Shown here: piece by piece, positions 33,243-42,267 of the stretch
How positions within the stretch are numbered: the first letter of the stretch is position 1
Layout: each line of letters starts with the position of its first letter
Origin: Amycolatopsis sp. CA-126428
GTDB lineage: Bacteria > Actinomycetota > Actinomycetes > Mycobacteriales > Pseudonocardiaceae
DNA: 64,000 bases
Reading direction: 5' to 3'
Assembly (NCBI RefSeq): GCF_002904335.1
Contig: NZ_PPHF01000048.1
Span: forward strand, 186,001-250,000
Program-made: the position numbers and the translations under genes
Notes under the pieces: model-generated
What the model saw: the letters and a program-made list of their open reading frames with translations, nothing else
Database searches by the model: none
Told to the model about the DNA's origin: nothing

Positions 33243-33946
33243 CCCTGGTGGACCTGAGCGATCAGGGGCTGACGTCGGCGCCTTCGCTGCCGGAGGGCGT
33301 CACCCGGCTCGATCTGTACAAGAACTCGATCTCGGAGGTGCCCGGGTCGCTGTGGTCGCTGACCGGGCTGCGCGTGCTGAACCTCGCGGCGAACCGGATT
33401 TCTTCGCTGCCGCCGGGCATCTCGGCGCTGACGTCGTTGCACACGCTCGACCTGGCGCACAACCGGTTCGACTCCTTGCCCGGCGAGCTGGGCGAGCTGG
33501 CCGGGCTCACCGAATACCTGTACATCAGCGACAACCGGCTGACGAAGTTCCCGGCTGCCTGGTGCCGGCTGGGAAAGCTGCGGTACCTGGGGTGCACGGA
33601 CAACCGGCTCACCGCGCTGCCCGCGGACCTCTCGGGATTCGCGGCGCTGCGCGAACTCCGGCTGTACCGCAACGAGCTGGCCGCGCTGCCCGAGTCGATC
33701 GGGGCGCTGAGTGCGTTGCGGGAGCTGCACCTGCGCGGCAACCGGCTCACCGCGCTGCCGGACTCGATCGGCTTGCTGAGTGAGCTGCGTCAGCTCGACC
33801 TGCGGGAGAACTCGCTGACGACGTTGCCGGCGTCGCTCGCCCGGCTGTCCAAATTGGACAAGCTGGATCTGCGGTGGAACAAGCAGCTCCGGGAGCCGGC
33901 CTGGCTGCGCGACGTCGAGGAGGCGGGGTGCATGGTCCTTCGCTGA
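33239..33946 (+). CDS. Leucine-rich repeat protein
   Basis: A 235-aa protein made almost wholly of ten LRR units of about 23 residues. The consensus is LRxLDLxxNRLTALPxSIGxLS, from VTLVDLSDQGLTS at the start to LDKLDLRWNKQLREP at the end. It has no signal peptide, so it is a cytosolic curved-solenoid binding protein. GGGAGG precedes GTG 33239, which overlaps the XRE stop (GTGA). Translational coupling to a ligand-binding regulator suggests a partner or antagonist role, which is inference. Bacterial plant-type LRRs of this shape are otherwise often found in signalling or host-interaction proteins. Confidence 0.9.
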   Translation: MTLVDLSDQGLTSAPSLPEGVTRLDLYKNSISEVPGSLWSLTGLRVLNLAANRISSLPPGISALTSLHTLDLAHNRFDSLPGELGELAGLTEYLYISDNRLTKFPAAWCRLGKLRYLGCTDNRLTALPADLSGFAALRELRLYRNELAALPESIGALSALRELHLRGNRLTALPDSIGLLSELRQLDLRENSLTTLPASLARLSKLDKLDLRWNKQLREPAWLRDVEEAGCMVLR

Positions 33947-33950
33947 CAAC

Positions 33951-36158
33951 TCAACAGAGAACGGTCGGACGCGGGCCGTAGGTCGCCGTGTGCGACGTCC
34001 GCCGGAGCTCGGTGCCGCTCGCGAGGTCGTAGAGCACGCGCGTGTCGGTGACGCTGAAGCCGGACGAACCGATCGAGGGCCGGCACGAGCCGGCCTCGCC
34101 GGCGCCGAACTGGATCGGCGGCGGGTCGCCGGGCGTCTGCGCTCCGGTCTGGCCCTCGACGCGGAAGTGGCGGGTGCCCCAGATCCGGACGGTCACCGAG
34201 TCGCCGGAAACGGTGGCCTGGATGGCGATGCCGGTCGCCGCGTCGTTGGTCAGCTTGAGCTCGACGGGGCTGCCGTCGGCGTTGACGGCCTTGGCGTCGC
34301 GGCCGACGGGGTAGCGGTCGAGGTAGTGGTCGTGCTCCAGGTGGCCGGCGTCGGCCAGGCCGGCGAGGTAGGCGGCGTTGTACAAAGTGGACGCCAGCTG
34401 GGAGACACCGCCGCCGGCCACGGAGGGGCCGGTGCCGTCCTCGTCGACCGGGGCGGGCACGTAGCCGGCGTCCGCGGTGCGCGGGCCGGAGCGGCCACCG
34501 AGGCTGAACGTCTCGCCGGGCTTGACGATCGCGCCGGACACGCGGGCGGCGAGCGTCCGGTTGTTCGTCTGGGCCGGGCCGGTGAGGCCGCCGGTGGTGA
34601 ACTCGCCGATGACCTCTTTGATGCCGAGCGCGCTGGCGGCGTCGGTGGTCACGCCGGGTGCCGCCGTGCTGTAGACGACCGGGAGATCTCGTCCGTCGGT
34701 CTTCTTGAGCACGTCGATCAGGGGGAGGAAGGTCTTCTCCCAGTTGATCTTGCGGGCGTCCTCGGAGGGCTCCACCGCCGGCTGGTCGCCGGTGAAGACG
34801 ATCTGCGCGTCCTTGCCGTCGGTCTCGGTGCTCGCGAGCTGGTCCTTGAGGGCGGCCTGCAGCTTGCCCTGGTCGATCCGGACCTCGACGGCCCCGCCCT
34901 CGACCACGGCGAACTGGAACGACGACGCGATCGTCACGGGCTTCAGCGGAACGTCCTTGCCCTCGCCGTGCACGACGACCGGCTTCGCGACGGCGGGCAC
35001 GACGATCTGCTGACAAGCGGCCTGCACGCCGGCGGCGGTCGCCCGCACGGGCGTGATCGCCATGGCCAGCTTGACCCCGCCGGGGTCGAGCCAGTGGTCG
35101 GTGACGGTCTGCACGGCGCCGGCCAGGTCGGTCAGCTGCTGGCCCTGCCGCGGCAGGACGGGGTGGGCGGTGACACCGCCATCGCTGCCCGGGATCGGCG
35201 TGAACCCGACCGTGCCTTCGGTGGCGGGGTGGTTCAGCCTGCCCTCGGCCAGTTCCTGCACGGCCTGCCCGATCCGGTTCTGGTCGGTGCGCGTGGCCAC
35301 CCCGACCTCGCGGCTGCTGAAGAAGGACATGATCCGCGTGATCGGACTGAGCGGCTGGTGCCCGGCGAGCCCCAGGGTGTTCGGCCAGTCGAGCCCGAGC
35401 CCGGACTGCGAGGGCACGAGTTCGGCCTGCACATCCCCGCCGTGCACGGCGACGGGCCGGATCAGCCGCGGTTCGAGTTCTTTCCGCAGCTTCGCTTCGG
35501 CCTCGGCATGGCTGAGCCCCCCGACCTCGATGCCGGCGACGGTCACCCCGCGCGGCACATCCCCGGCGCTGACGGCGAGATCGATGGCGTAGAGGATGAC
35601 GAAGAGGCCCATGGCGAGCCCGACGGACATCATGGTCCGGGCAACGCCCTTGCGCAGCTTCCGGGCCGGGGTCTCCGGCGCCGGCGGTGGCGCGGGGTTC
35701 TCGAGGAGCTCGCCGAGCAGATCATCGGAGAAGAGATCGGTCGTGCCGGCGGCATTCTCGGGGGCACTGTCGGGAACACTGCCGGGTGCACTGCCGGGAA
35801 CGGGCGCGGCGACCACGGGCGGCCAAGCGGGCACGACCTCGATCGCGGGCTCGGTCGCGGGCTCGGCGGGTGGCGGCACAGCCACGGTCGGCGGGTCGGC
35901 GACAGCCGGCAAGTCGGTCGCGGTCGGCAGGTCAGCCGCGGTAGGCGGGTCGCTTACCGAGGGCGTCGCCGCGGTCGGCGGGTCGGTCACCGGCTCCGGC
36001 GTGGCCGCCGCGGTGGTCGGCTCGGGTGCCCGTAGCTCCGGCTCGGCGTCGGGCCACACCTCGGCGGCCGTTGCTTCGAGCGTTCCGGGCTCGGCCGACG
36101 CACGAGCGTGGTCGGCTTCGAGCCTCTCCCCGCCCTCGCGTACCTCTTCGTCTGCCAC
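33951..36158 (-). CDS. VanW-family protein with peptidoglycan-binding-like domains
   Basis: A 735-aa membrane-anchored protein. A Pro/Ala/Thr-rich acidic cytoplasmic tail of about 165 aa precedes one TM helix (MMSVGLAMGLFVILYAIDLA, about 176-195). Two extracytoplasmic PG_binding_4/YoaR-like domains follow (GVTVAGIEVGGLSHAEAEAK, and VVPAVAKPVVVHGEGKDVPL). The C-terminal VanW domain carries VIGEFTTGG, IVKPGETFSLG and GGGVSQLASTLYNAAYLAG. GTG 36156-36158 follows GGAAGGCAGG. VanW is named from vancomycin clusters but its activity is unknown; cell-wall association is the safe inference. It lies 25 bp downstream of the GroES-like gene on the same strand. Confidence 0.9.
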   Translation of the reverse strand: MADEEVREGGERLEADHARASAEPGTLEATAAEVWPDAEPELRAPEPTTAAATPEPVTDPPTAATPSVSDPPTAADLPTATDLPAVADPPTVAVPPPAEPATEPAIEVVPAWPPVVAAPVPGSAPGSVPDSAPENAAGTTDLFSDDLLGELLENPAPPPAPETPARKLRKGVARTMMSVGLAMGLFVILYAIDLAVSAGDVPRGVTVAGIEVGGLSHAEAEAKLRKELEPRLIRPVAVHGGDVQAELVPSQSGLGLDWPNTLGLAGHQPLSPITRIMSFFSSREVGVATRTDQNRIGQAVQELAEGRLNHPATEGTVGFTPIPGSDGGVTAHPVLPRQGQQLTDLAGAVQTVTDHWLDPGGVKLAMAITPVRATAAGVQAACQQIVVPAVAKPVVVHGEGKDVPLKPVTIASSFQFAVVEGGAVEVRIDQGKLQAALKDQLASTETDGKDAQIVFTGDQPAVEPSEDARKINWEKTFLPLIDVLKKTDGRDLPVVYSTAAPGVTTDAASALGIKEVIGEFTTGGLTGPAQTNNRTLAARVSGAIVKPGETFSLGGRSGPRTADAGYVPAPVDEDGTGPSVAGGGVSQLASTLYNAAYLAGLADAGHLEHDHYLDRYPVGRDAKAVNADGSPVELKLTNDAATGIAIQATVSGDSVTVRIWGTRHFRVEGQTGAQTPGDPPPIQFGAGEAGSCRPSIGSSGFSVTDTRVLYDLASGTELRRTSHTATYGPRPTVLC

Positions 36159-36183
36159 GCGCCTGCCTTCCGCGGGACCCGAC

Positions 36184-36516
36184 CTACAGGTAGAGCCCCG
36201 TCCCGTGCTCGGTGCGCTCGGTCGCCACCGCGTGGATGTCGCGTTCGCGCATCACCAGGTGCCCCTCGCCCTGGATCTCGACCTCGAGCTGGTCCTCCGG
36301 GTTGAAGAGCACGCGGTCGCCGGTCTTGACGTTCCGCACACTGTTGCCCACGCCCAGTACATCACCCCAGGAGAGCCGGCGCGCGACCTGCGCCGTCGCG
36401 GGGATCACGATGCCGCCGCTGCTGCGGCGCTCCCCTTCTTCCGGCGACAGCCGCACGAGTACCCGGTCGTGCAGCATCTGGATTTCGAGTTTCGGCCCGT
36501 CAGACACGGCCTGCAT
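36184..36516 (-). CDS. GroES-like (Cpn10-fold) protein, non-canonical
   Basis: A 110-aa Cpn10-fold protein. Retained features are IQMLHDRVLVRLSPEEGERR (domain start) and the mobile-loop end SSGGIVIPATAQ (canonical ASGLVIPDTA). The roof/barrel strand WGDVLGVGNSVRNVKTGDRV and the end HLVMRERDIHAV follow. It differs from housekeeping GroES in having a prolonged N-tail and altered loop, and no groEL is adjacent. It could be a dedicated or divergent co-chaperonin, or have lost GroEL binding. The start ATG 36516 may be later (GTG at codon 4). It lies 1 bp downstream of the thioredoxin/NHL gene, the same transcript. Confidence 0.82.
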   Translation of the reverse strand: MQAVSDGPKLEIQMLHDRVLVRLSPEEGERRSSGGIVIPATAQVARRLSWGDVLGVGNSVRNVKTGDRVLFNPEDQLEVEIQGEGHLVMRERDIHAVATERTEHGTGLYL

Positions 36517-36517
36517 G

Positions 36518-38374
36518 TTACCCGTCGGTCCTGGGCTCCCCGGCCATGACCAGGCTCAGTTCGCGCACCCCGCCGTCCTCGATCCGGATCGGGACGCCCC
36601 AGTCCTGGCGGGTGATCCGGCACGCCGGGTGCTCGCTGCCGCCGTCCGCGCTGTCGCAGCTCGCGGCCTGCGCGACGACCTGCAGCACCCCCTCCGCAAC
36701 CCCCGGGGCCAGGCGGATCTTGCGGTTCAGGTCCGTGCCGGTCCCGCCGCCGTCGGCCAGCAGCGAGGGCGGCGACGCGCTGATCTCGAGCCGCGTCGAC
36801 GGGCCGAAGCGGTCGTCCAGCTTCTCGCCCGGCGGGGCCGTGAACACCACCGAAAAGTCGATCTCGCCCGGGGCGAGCACCGTCGGCGGGCGGCGCACCG
36901 CGTGCGCGTCGCCGGTGACGACCGTCGGCCCGGCCGACGAGTCGAGCGGGCTGAGCCGGTTGCCCGCGGACTCGACGACGAGCAGCTCGCCGTCGTGCAG
37001 CAGCAGGCCCTGCGGCTCGGCGAGGCCGGTCGCGATCGTGGTCACCTGGCGGGTGAAGACGTCGAAGCGGCGAACCGCGCCGTTGTAGGTGTCGGCGATC
37101 GCGATCTTGTCGCCGGGCAGCACGGCCAGGCCCAGCGGGTGCTGGAGCAGCGCCTGATCGGCCGGGCCGTCGGTGTGGCCGAAGGAAAACAGGTCGACGC
37201 CGATCGCGGTCTGCACGGTGAAGGACTCGCCGTCGGGCTCGATCCAGCGCAGCGCCGACGTCTCCGCGTCGACGAGCCACAGCTTGTCGCCGTCCACGGC
37301 TAGGCCGGACGTCTGCGCGAAGAACGCTTCGCCGGCGTCGCCGTCGCGAAGGCCTTCGACGGTCGTCCCGGCGAAGCGGCGGATGGTGCCGCCGACCGGG
37401 TCGAACACGCTCAGCGTGTGGTTGCCCGCCATGGCGACGACGACCCCGCCGGCCGGCCCCCACCAGGCGACGTCCCACGGGCTCGTCAGGTCGACCTCGG
37501 CGGCCTTGCCCGAGTCCGGCCCGCTGCGCCACTGCGCACCGGTGCCGGCGACCGTCGTCACCTCGCCGGTGATCAGGTCGAGGCCGCGCAGCCGGTGGCC
37601 GGCCGTGTCGGCGACGACGGCGTGGTAGCCGACGCGCTCGGCGATGTCGTACGGCAGGAGGGCGATGCCCGACGGCTCGGTGAAGGTCGCGATGTCGAAC
37701 GGACCGTCCTGGCTGCCGCGGGCCCCGCTGCCGAAGCGGCGGATGACGGTCTCGCCGTCCGAAGCGAACTCGACGATGGCGTGGTGCCCGGTGTCGGCGA
37801 CGAGGACGCGGCCCTCGGCGGTGGCGACGGCCTTGCTCGGGAACCGCAGCTCGCCGGGCTGCTCCTCGACCGGCACGTACGGGCTGCCGCCGCGGCGCAG
37901 CGTCCCCTTGGCTTCGTGCTTCTTCAAGAGGTCCGCGATGACGCGGCGAAGCGCCTCTTCGTGCCCTTCGCCCGCGGCGACGTGCACGACGTACCCCTCG
38001 GGGTCGACGACGACGAGCGTCGGCCAGGCGCGGACCGCGTACTGCGACCACAGCTCCATCTCGGGGTCGTTGACCACCGGGTGGTGCACCTCGTAGCGGC
38101 GGACCGCGGCTTCGATCGAGGCGCGCTCGCCCTCGTGCAGGAACTTCGGCGAATGGACACCGATGGTGACCAGCACGTCCGCGAACTCGGCTTCCAGCGG
38201 ACGCAGCTCGTCGAGCACGTGGAGGCAGTTGACGCAGCCGCTGGTCCAGAAGTCCAGCAGCACGACGCGGCCGCGCAGCTCGGCGAGGGTGATCGGGCGG
38301 CCGCCGGTGTTCAGCCAGACGTCGCCGCGCAGCTCGGGGGCGCGCACGCGGCTCTGCGGTCGGGGAGAAGTCAC
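36518..38374 (-). CDS. Thioredoxin-like/NHL-repeat protein (NHLRC2 type)
   Basis: A 618-aa protein. The N-terminal thioredoxin domain has the active-site region LLDFWTSGCVNCLHVLDELR (C-V-N-C, about residues 40-55) and cis-Pro AVRAWPTLVVVDPEG. A six-bladed NHL propeller follows (FPSKAVATAEGRVLVADTGH, EPSGIALL, HPLGLAVLPGDKIAIADTYN) and then a C-terminal beta-sandwich. This is the architecture of mammalian NHLRC2 and bacterial homologues, whose redox substrate is unknown. No signal peptide is present, so it is cytosolic. It starts at GTG 38372-38374. It heads a three-gene unit with GroES-like and VanW genes. Confidence 0.9.
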   Translation of the reverse strand: MTSPRPQSRVRAPELRGDVWLNTGGRPITLAELRGRVVLLDFWTSGCVNCLHVLDELRPLEAEFADVLVTIGVHSPKFLHEGERASIEAAVRRYEVHHPVVNDPEMELWSQYAVRAWPTLVVVDPEGYVVHVAAGEGHEEALRRVIADLLKKHEAKGTLRRGGSPYVPVEEQPGELRFPSKAVATAEGRVLVADTGHHAIVEFASDGETVIRRFGSGARGSQDGPFDIATFTEPSGIALLPYDIAERVGYHAVVADTAGHRLRGLDLITGEVTTVAGTGAQWRSGPDSGKAAEVDLTSPWDVAWWGPAGGVVVAMAGNHTLSVFDPVGGTIRRFAGTTVEGLRDGDAGEAFFAQTSGLAVDGDKLWLVDAETSALRWIEPDGESFTVQTAIGVDLFSFGHTDGPADQALLQHPLGLAVLPGDKIAIADTYNGAVRRFDVFTRQVTTIATGLAEPQGLLLHDGELLVVESAGNRLSPLDSSAGPTVVTGDAHAVRRPPTVLAPGEIDFSVVFTAPPGEKLDDRFGPSTRLEISASPPSLLADGGGTGTDLNRKIRLAPGVAEGVLQVVAQAASCDSADGGSEHPACRITRQDWGVPIRIEDGGVRELSLVMAGEPRTDG

Positions 38375-38512
38375 GGCATGAGTGAACTACACGCCCTCAC
38401 GCTCTGTTCCGCGGTCCGCCCTGATGAGAGAACAAACTCACCCGGACGTGGGTCCCCTGGTCGGCGCGAAAAAGGACGCGCGGGCGGGTGAGCCGCCGCT
38501 TAGGCTCGGGCC

Positions 38513-39088
38513 ATGACCCCCGTCCAGCCGGCCGGCGCCCTCACTCCGGAGGAGGCGCGGCACCTGCAGGAGAACCTCCGGGAACCCGTGCGTCCCGGGC
38601 TGAGCGAAGCCGAGCTCGACGACGTCGAGCGCCGGTTCGGCTTCCGCTTCGCCGCGGACCACCGCACGTTCCTGGCCGCCGGCGTCCCGATCGGCGACCG
38701 CTGGCCCGACTGGCGCTGCGGCAACCCGGAGCAGCTGCGCAAACGTTTGGCATGGCCGGTCGACGGCGTGCTGTACGACGTCGAGCACAACGGCTTCTGG
38801 CTGCCGGACTGGGGCACGCGCCCGGTCGGCCCGGAGGACGCGGTCCGCGAAGCCCGGCGGCGGCTGGCCGACGTGCCGCAGCTGGTGCCGGTGTGCGGGC
38901 ACCGGTACCTGCCCGGGCTGGCGGGCACGGTGGGCTACCCGGTGCTGTCGGTGTACCAGACGGACATCATCGTCTACGGCAGTGACCTGCGGGATTACCT
39001 GCACCGCGAGTTCGCGACGGGCGGCATCAGCACGGCCCCACCGGACGGCCCCCGCTACATACCGTTCTGGTCCCGCTTCATCGACTGA
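38513..39088 (+). CDS. SMI1/KNR4 (SUKH)-like protein
   Basis: A 191-aa soluble protein with a SUKH-type start: GLSEAELDDVERRFGFRFAA (about 29-48), then DHRTFLAAGVPIGDRWPDW and GVLYDVEHNGFWLPDWG. SUKH proteins include immunity proteins of polymorphic toxins, but solitary ones are common and no toxin gene is nearby. The C-terminal half has alternating hydrophobic strands (YPVLSVYQTDIIVYGSDLRD). The start ATG 38513 has only a weak GGGCC upstream. Its stop abuts the stop of the convergent beta-solenoid gene (TGATCA). Confidence 0.7.
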   Translation: MTPVQPAGALTPEEARHLQENLREPVRPGLSEAELDDVERRFGFRFAADHRTFLAAGVPIGDRWPDWRCGNPEQLRKRLAWPVDGVLYDVEHNGFWLPDWGTRPVGPEDAVREARRRLADVPQLVPVCGHRYLPGLAGTVGYPVLSVYQTDIIVYGSDLRDYLHREFATGGISTAPPDGPRYIPFWSRFID

Positions 39089-41404
39089 TCAGCTGTCCCG
39101 GCGCAGCATGCGGCTCACGCCCGCCGCCACGGTGGTGGCCAAGATCCAGCCCGAGGCCGTGAAGCCGGCTGCTACCCAGTTGTCCGGGCCGTGCATGTAC
39201 CACCTCGACTTGTTGCCGAAGTCCACGATCGGGACCAGCAGGTCCGCCGTGTAGATCACCGGATTCCACTGCAGCCCGGTGTCCTGCTGGTTCACCACGC
39301 AGCGGTCGCCGTTCGCGATGATCTGGTGGGCCGGGTCCGGGGACTTCCAGCCGATGCAGTCGTCGGTGCCGAAGCCGAACCAGAGGCTGCCCAGGACCAG
39401 CAGCGCCAGGAGCCAGCCGAGCGCGCGGACCGGGCGGTAGCCGTAGCCGACCATCGAGCGTTGGAGCCAGCTCCAGAGCCGCACCCCGGGGCCGAAGAAC
39501 TTGAAGCCGCGCGCCAATGCCTCGTAGCGGAACTGCTGCTTGCGCAGGGCCACCGTCGAGGCGTGCTCTTCGTTTCCCGCCGCGCGGAGCATGTGGGCCA
39601 GCTGGTCGTACGGGCCCGGCCGATACCCGCGCATCGCTTTGCGCAGCAGCTCGATGCGCTCGTCCAGGGCCTTGTCGTCGTCGAGGGGGATGCCCTTCTT
39701 GAGGGCGTCGTAGCGGAAGTCCTCCAGCTCGATGCCGTCGGAGGCCGCCCAGAACTGGTTGTTGTCGCTCAGCGTTCCGCAGTGGGCCCGGCGCAGCACG
39801 ATGCGGCCCGTCGGGGGGCTGCTCGGGGTCAGGATGAACTCGTCCGAGGCGACGTCGCCCGCGTCGAGGGCCACGCCGAACGGCGGCAACGACCCGAGCT
39901 GGGAACCGCGCAGGTCCACGCGCCGGGCGACCTGGGCGCCGTCGAGGTTGACGCCTCCTTCGGCCACGAACGGGCGGCCGTTGTTGTCCCGGAGCGTCAG
40001 GTCGCGGCCGACCCGGCCGGTGCGGACGTCGAGGGAATAACTGCTGGTCGCACGGCGGCCGGGGTCCGTGAGCCGGGTGCCCGCCAGGTTGATGCTGCCA
40101 CCGACGTCCACACCCTGCAGGCGGAGCGTGCCGTGGATGGTGGCGTCGGTGAGCTGGAAGTTGCCCGCGATCTTCGACCGGCGGGCGGAGAACACGTCCC
40201 GGCCGGGATGGCGGAACATCGAGTTCCAGGCCAGGAAGTTGCCGCCGACGGTGACGTCGGCCAGGCGCAGCTGCCCCGCCGGGACGCGCAGGCTCGTCGC
40301 CTCGATGTCGCCGCCGATCTCGGTGCCGTCGAGGTGCAGGGCACGGTCGTAGTACGGCACCGTCTTGCCGCGCTCGACCCGGATCTCGGCGCCGGCCAGC
40401 CGCAGCGAGCCGCCGATCCGGGCGTTCACCATGCGCAGCGTGCCCAGCGCCTGCAGGCCGTCCGACAGCTCGACGTTCCCGTCGACGCGCATCCGGTCGG
40501 CGACCAGCGCCGGCCGGGGGTCGATGTACGGGTCGTTGGACTTCCACGCGTCGACGGCGATCGGCCCGTGCTGGGACACCGTCAGCTTGGCCTCGCGCAG
40601 CGAGATGTCGCTGTCCACGGTGGCGCTCGGCAGGTACATGATCCCGGTGGCGGAGAACCGCTTGCGCTGGCTGGCCGGCCCGTAGTTGTCGACCTCGCAC
40701 AGCAGGCTGCCGCCGATGTGCAGGCCGTTGCCGTTGAGCGCGAAGCCGTCCGGGTTGTTCAGCGTGGCCCCCGAGAAGTTCACGTTACCGCCGGTCCGCA
40801 CGCCGGGGAGCCGGACTTCGCCGTTCGCGACCATCCGGTAGGCCAGCAGCGCGCCGGTCAGCACGAGCCGGTCGGCCTGGATGGCCTTGCCGTGCGGGTG
40901 GGAGATGACGGTGCGGGTGAGCACCATCGAGCCCTCGATCACCGCGTCGGTCAGGTTGACCGCGGCGTTCGGCATGCCGCGTTCGCGGTCGTCGCCGCGC
41001 TGGACGGTCGTCTCTTCGATCTCCCGCCGGTCGCCGTCGACCTGCACGACGCTGCGGATCAGCCGGACGTCGTTGCGGCTGCGCATGTTGCGGGCCTTGA
41101 GCCCGGGCAGCCAGCACTTGCGGAACACGAGCCCGAGCAGGTTCGCCTCGCGCACGTCCGGCGGCTGTTCGAACCGGCACCGCTCGAACCGGAACAGGTA
41201 CTTCAGGTCCGCGGCCCGCAGGTCCAGCGTCCCGGTGATGTAGGCGTCCTCGACGTAGACGATCGGGGCGTTCGTGGCCTGACGCCGCCAGCGCATCAGG
41301 CCCGCGTTGCCGGGTTTCAGCAGTTCGGAGGCCTTGACCTCGTAGCGGCGGTCCGGGATGCCCGCGAAGGGGTCGAGCGGCGGCAGCGCACTTTCGGTCG
41401 ACAT
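39089..41404 (-). CDS. Large beta-solenoid-like protein with C-terminal membrane segments
   Basis: A 771-aa protein. Residues of about 75-560 consist of short imperfect repeats ending in G-x-[LIV]-x-[LIV] (for example IEGSMVLTRTVIS, TGGNVNFSGATLN, IGGSLRLAGAEIR, IGGDIEATSLRV, VGGSINLAGTRL). This is typical of right-handed beta-solenoids of bactofilin/pentapeptide-like type. Two membrane segments follow: ALGWLLALLVLGSLWFGFG (about 668-686) and VAAGFTASGWILATTVAAGV near the end. In actinomycetes such proteins are often auto-named membrane-associated oxidoreductase, but I see no cofactor motif. GGAGGGGGA precedes ATG 41404. The function is unknown; a membrane-tethered scaffold is an inference. 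Confidence 0.75.
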   Translation of the reverse strand: MSTESALPPLDPFAGIPDRRYEVKASELLKPGNAGLMRWRRQATNAPIVYVEDAYITGTLDLRAADLKYLFRFERCRFEQPPDVREANLLGLVFRKCWLPGLKARNMRSRNDVRLIRSVVQVDGDRREIEETTVQRGDDRERGMPNAAVNLTDAVIEGSMVLTRTVISHPHGKAIQADRLVLTGALLAYRMVANGEVRLPGVRTGGNVNFSGATLNNPDGFALNGNGLHIGGSLLCEVDNYGPASQRKRFSATGIMYLPSATVDSDISLREAKLTVSQHGPIAVDAWKSNDPYIDPRPALVADRMRVDGNVELSDGLQALGTLRMVNARIGGSLRLAGAEIRVERGKTVPYYDRALHLDGTEIGGDIEATSLRVPAGQLRLADVTVGGNFLAWNSMFRHPGRDVFSARRSKIAGNFQLTDATIHGTLRLQGVDVGGSINLAGTRLTDPGRRATSSYSLDVRTGRVGRDLTLRDNNGRPFVAEGGVNLDGAQVARRVDLRGSQLGSLPPFGVALDAGDVASDEFILTPSSPPTGRIVLRRAHCGTLSDNNQFWAASDGIELEDFRYDALKKGIPLDDDKALDERIELLRKAMRGYRPGPYDQLAHMLRAAGNEEHASTVALRKQQFRYEALARGFKFFGPGVRLWSWLQRSMVGYGYRPVRALGWLLALLVLGSLWFGFGTDDCIGWKSPDPAHQIIANGDRCVVNQQDTGLQWNPVIYTADLLVPIVDFGNKSRWYMHGPDNWVAAGFTASGWILATTVAAGVSRMLRRDS

Positions 41405-41439
41405 GCCGGCTCCCCCTCCCTCGCCCCGCCATCAAGGTA

Positions 41440-41482
41440 ACGAAGAAACGGCGGAAACGGTGCCGGAACACCGTTTCCGCCG
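41440..41482 (-). terminator. Terminator of the amino-acid ABC operon
   Basis: CGGCGGAAACGGTG (41449-41462) and CACCGTTTCCGCCG (41469-41482) form a perfect 14-bp stem with a 6-nt loop. On the minus strand it is followed by TTTCTTCG. It lies just after the ATP-binding protein gene. Confidence 0.8.
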
Positions 41483-41493
41483 CCCCAGATCTC

Positions 41494-42267
41494 TCAGGCG
41501 TTGGGGTTCAGCACCCGGGCGAGGAACGACTTGGTCCGCTCCTCGCGCGGGCTCCCGATGACCTGCTCGGGCGGTCCCGCCTCGACGACGACCCCGCCGT
41601 CCATGAACAGGACCTTGTCGGCCACCTCGCGCGCGAACTGCATCTCGTGCGTGACGACGACCATGGTCATGCCGTCCTTGGCGAGCTGCTTCATCACGCC
41701 CAGGACGTCGCCGACGAGCTCCGGGTCCAGCGCGGACGTCGGCTCGTCGAACAGCATCAGCTTCGGCTGCATCGCCAGCGCCCGGGCGATCGCGACGCGC
41801 TGCTGCTGCCCGCCGGACAGCTGCGCGGGGTAGTTCTTCGCCTTGTCCGCGAGGCCGACGCGGTCCAGCAGCTCCAGCGCGCGCTCCCGCACCTGGGCCT
41901 TCGGCTCGCGCCGGACCTGGATCGGCGCCTCCATGATGTTTTCGAGCGCCGTCATGTGCGGGAAGAGGTTGAAGCGCTGGAACACCATGCCGATGTCCTT
42001 GCGCTGGAACGCGACCTCGTTCTCGCGCAGCTCGTGCAGCTTGTCGCCGCGCTGCTTGTAGCCGACGAGCACGCCGTCGACGTAGAGCCGGCCGGCGTCG
42101 ATCTTTTCGAGGTGGTTGATGCAGCGCAGCAGCGTCGACTTGCCCGAGCCGGACGGCCCGATCAGGCAGAGCACTTCCCGTTCGTGCACCTCGAGGTCGA
42201 TGCCCTTGAGGACGTCGACGCTGCCGAAGCTCTTGTGGATCTTCTGCGCGGAAACCACGGGGGTCAT
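41494..42267 (-). CDS. Polar amino-acid ABC transporter, ATP-binding protein
   Basis: A 257-aa ATPase of the GlnQ/HisP group that drives amino-acid import. Walker A is [14 protein letters not shown] (about 37-50), the Q-loop is [11 protein letters not shown], the signature is [15 protein letters not shown], Walker B is [14 protein letters not shown] and the H-switch is VVVTHEM. GGAGGGAA precedes ATG 42267, which overlaps the permease stop by 4 bp (ATGA). It is the last gene of the binding protein-permease-ATPase operon. The substrate is probably glutamine, glutamate or another polar amino acid. Confidence 0.95.
   Translation of the reverse strand: MTPVVSAQKIHKSFGSVDVLKGIDLEVHEREVLCLIGPSGSGKSTLLRCINHLEKIDAGRLYVDGVLVGYKQRGDKLHELRENEVAFQRKDIGMVFQRFNLFPHMTALENIMEAPIQVRREPKAQVRERALELLDRVGLADKAKNYPAQLSGGQQQRVAIARALAMQPKLMLFDEPTSALDPELVGDVLGVMKQLAKDGMTMVVVTHEMQFAREVADKVLFMDGGVVVEAGPPEQVIGSPREERTKSFLARVLNPNA

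Noticed and set aside
38513-39088. SUKH-like gene as immunity gene of a toxin system
   Set aside because: No polymorphic toxin or secretion partner lies nearby; a solitary member gives no support for a toxin-immunity call.
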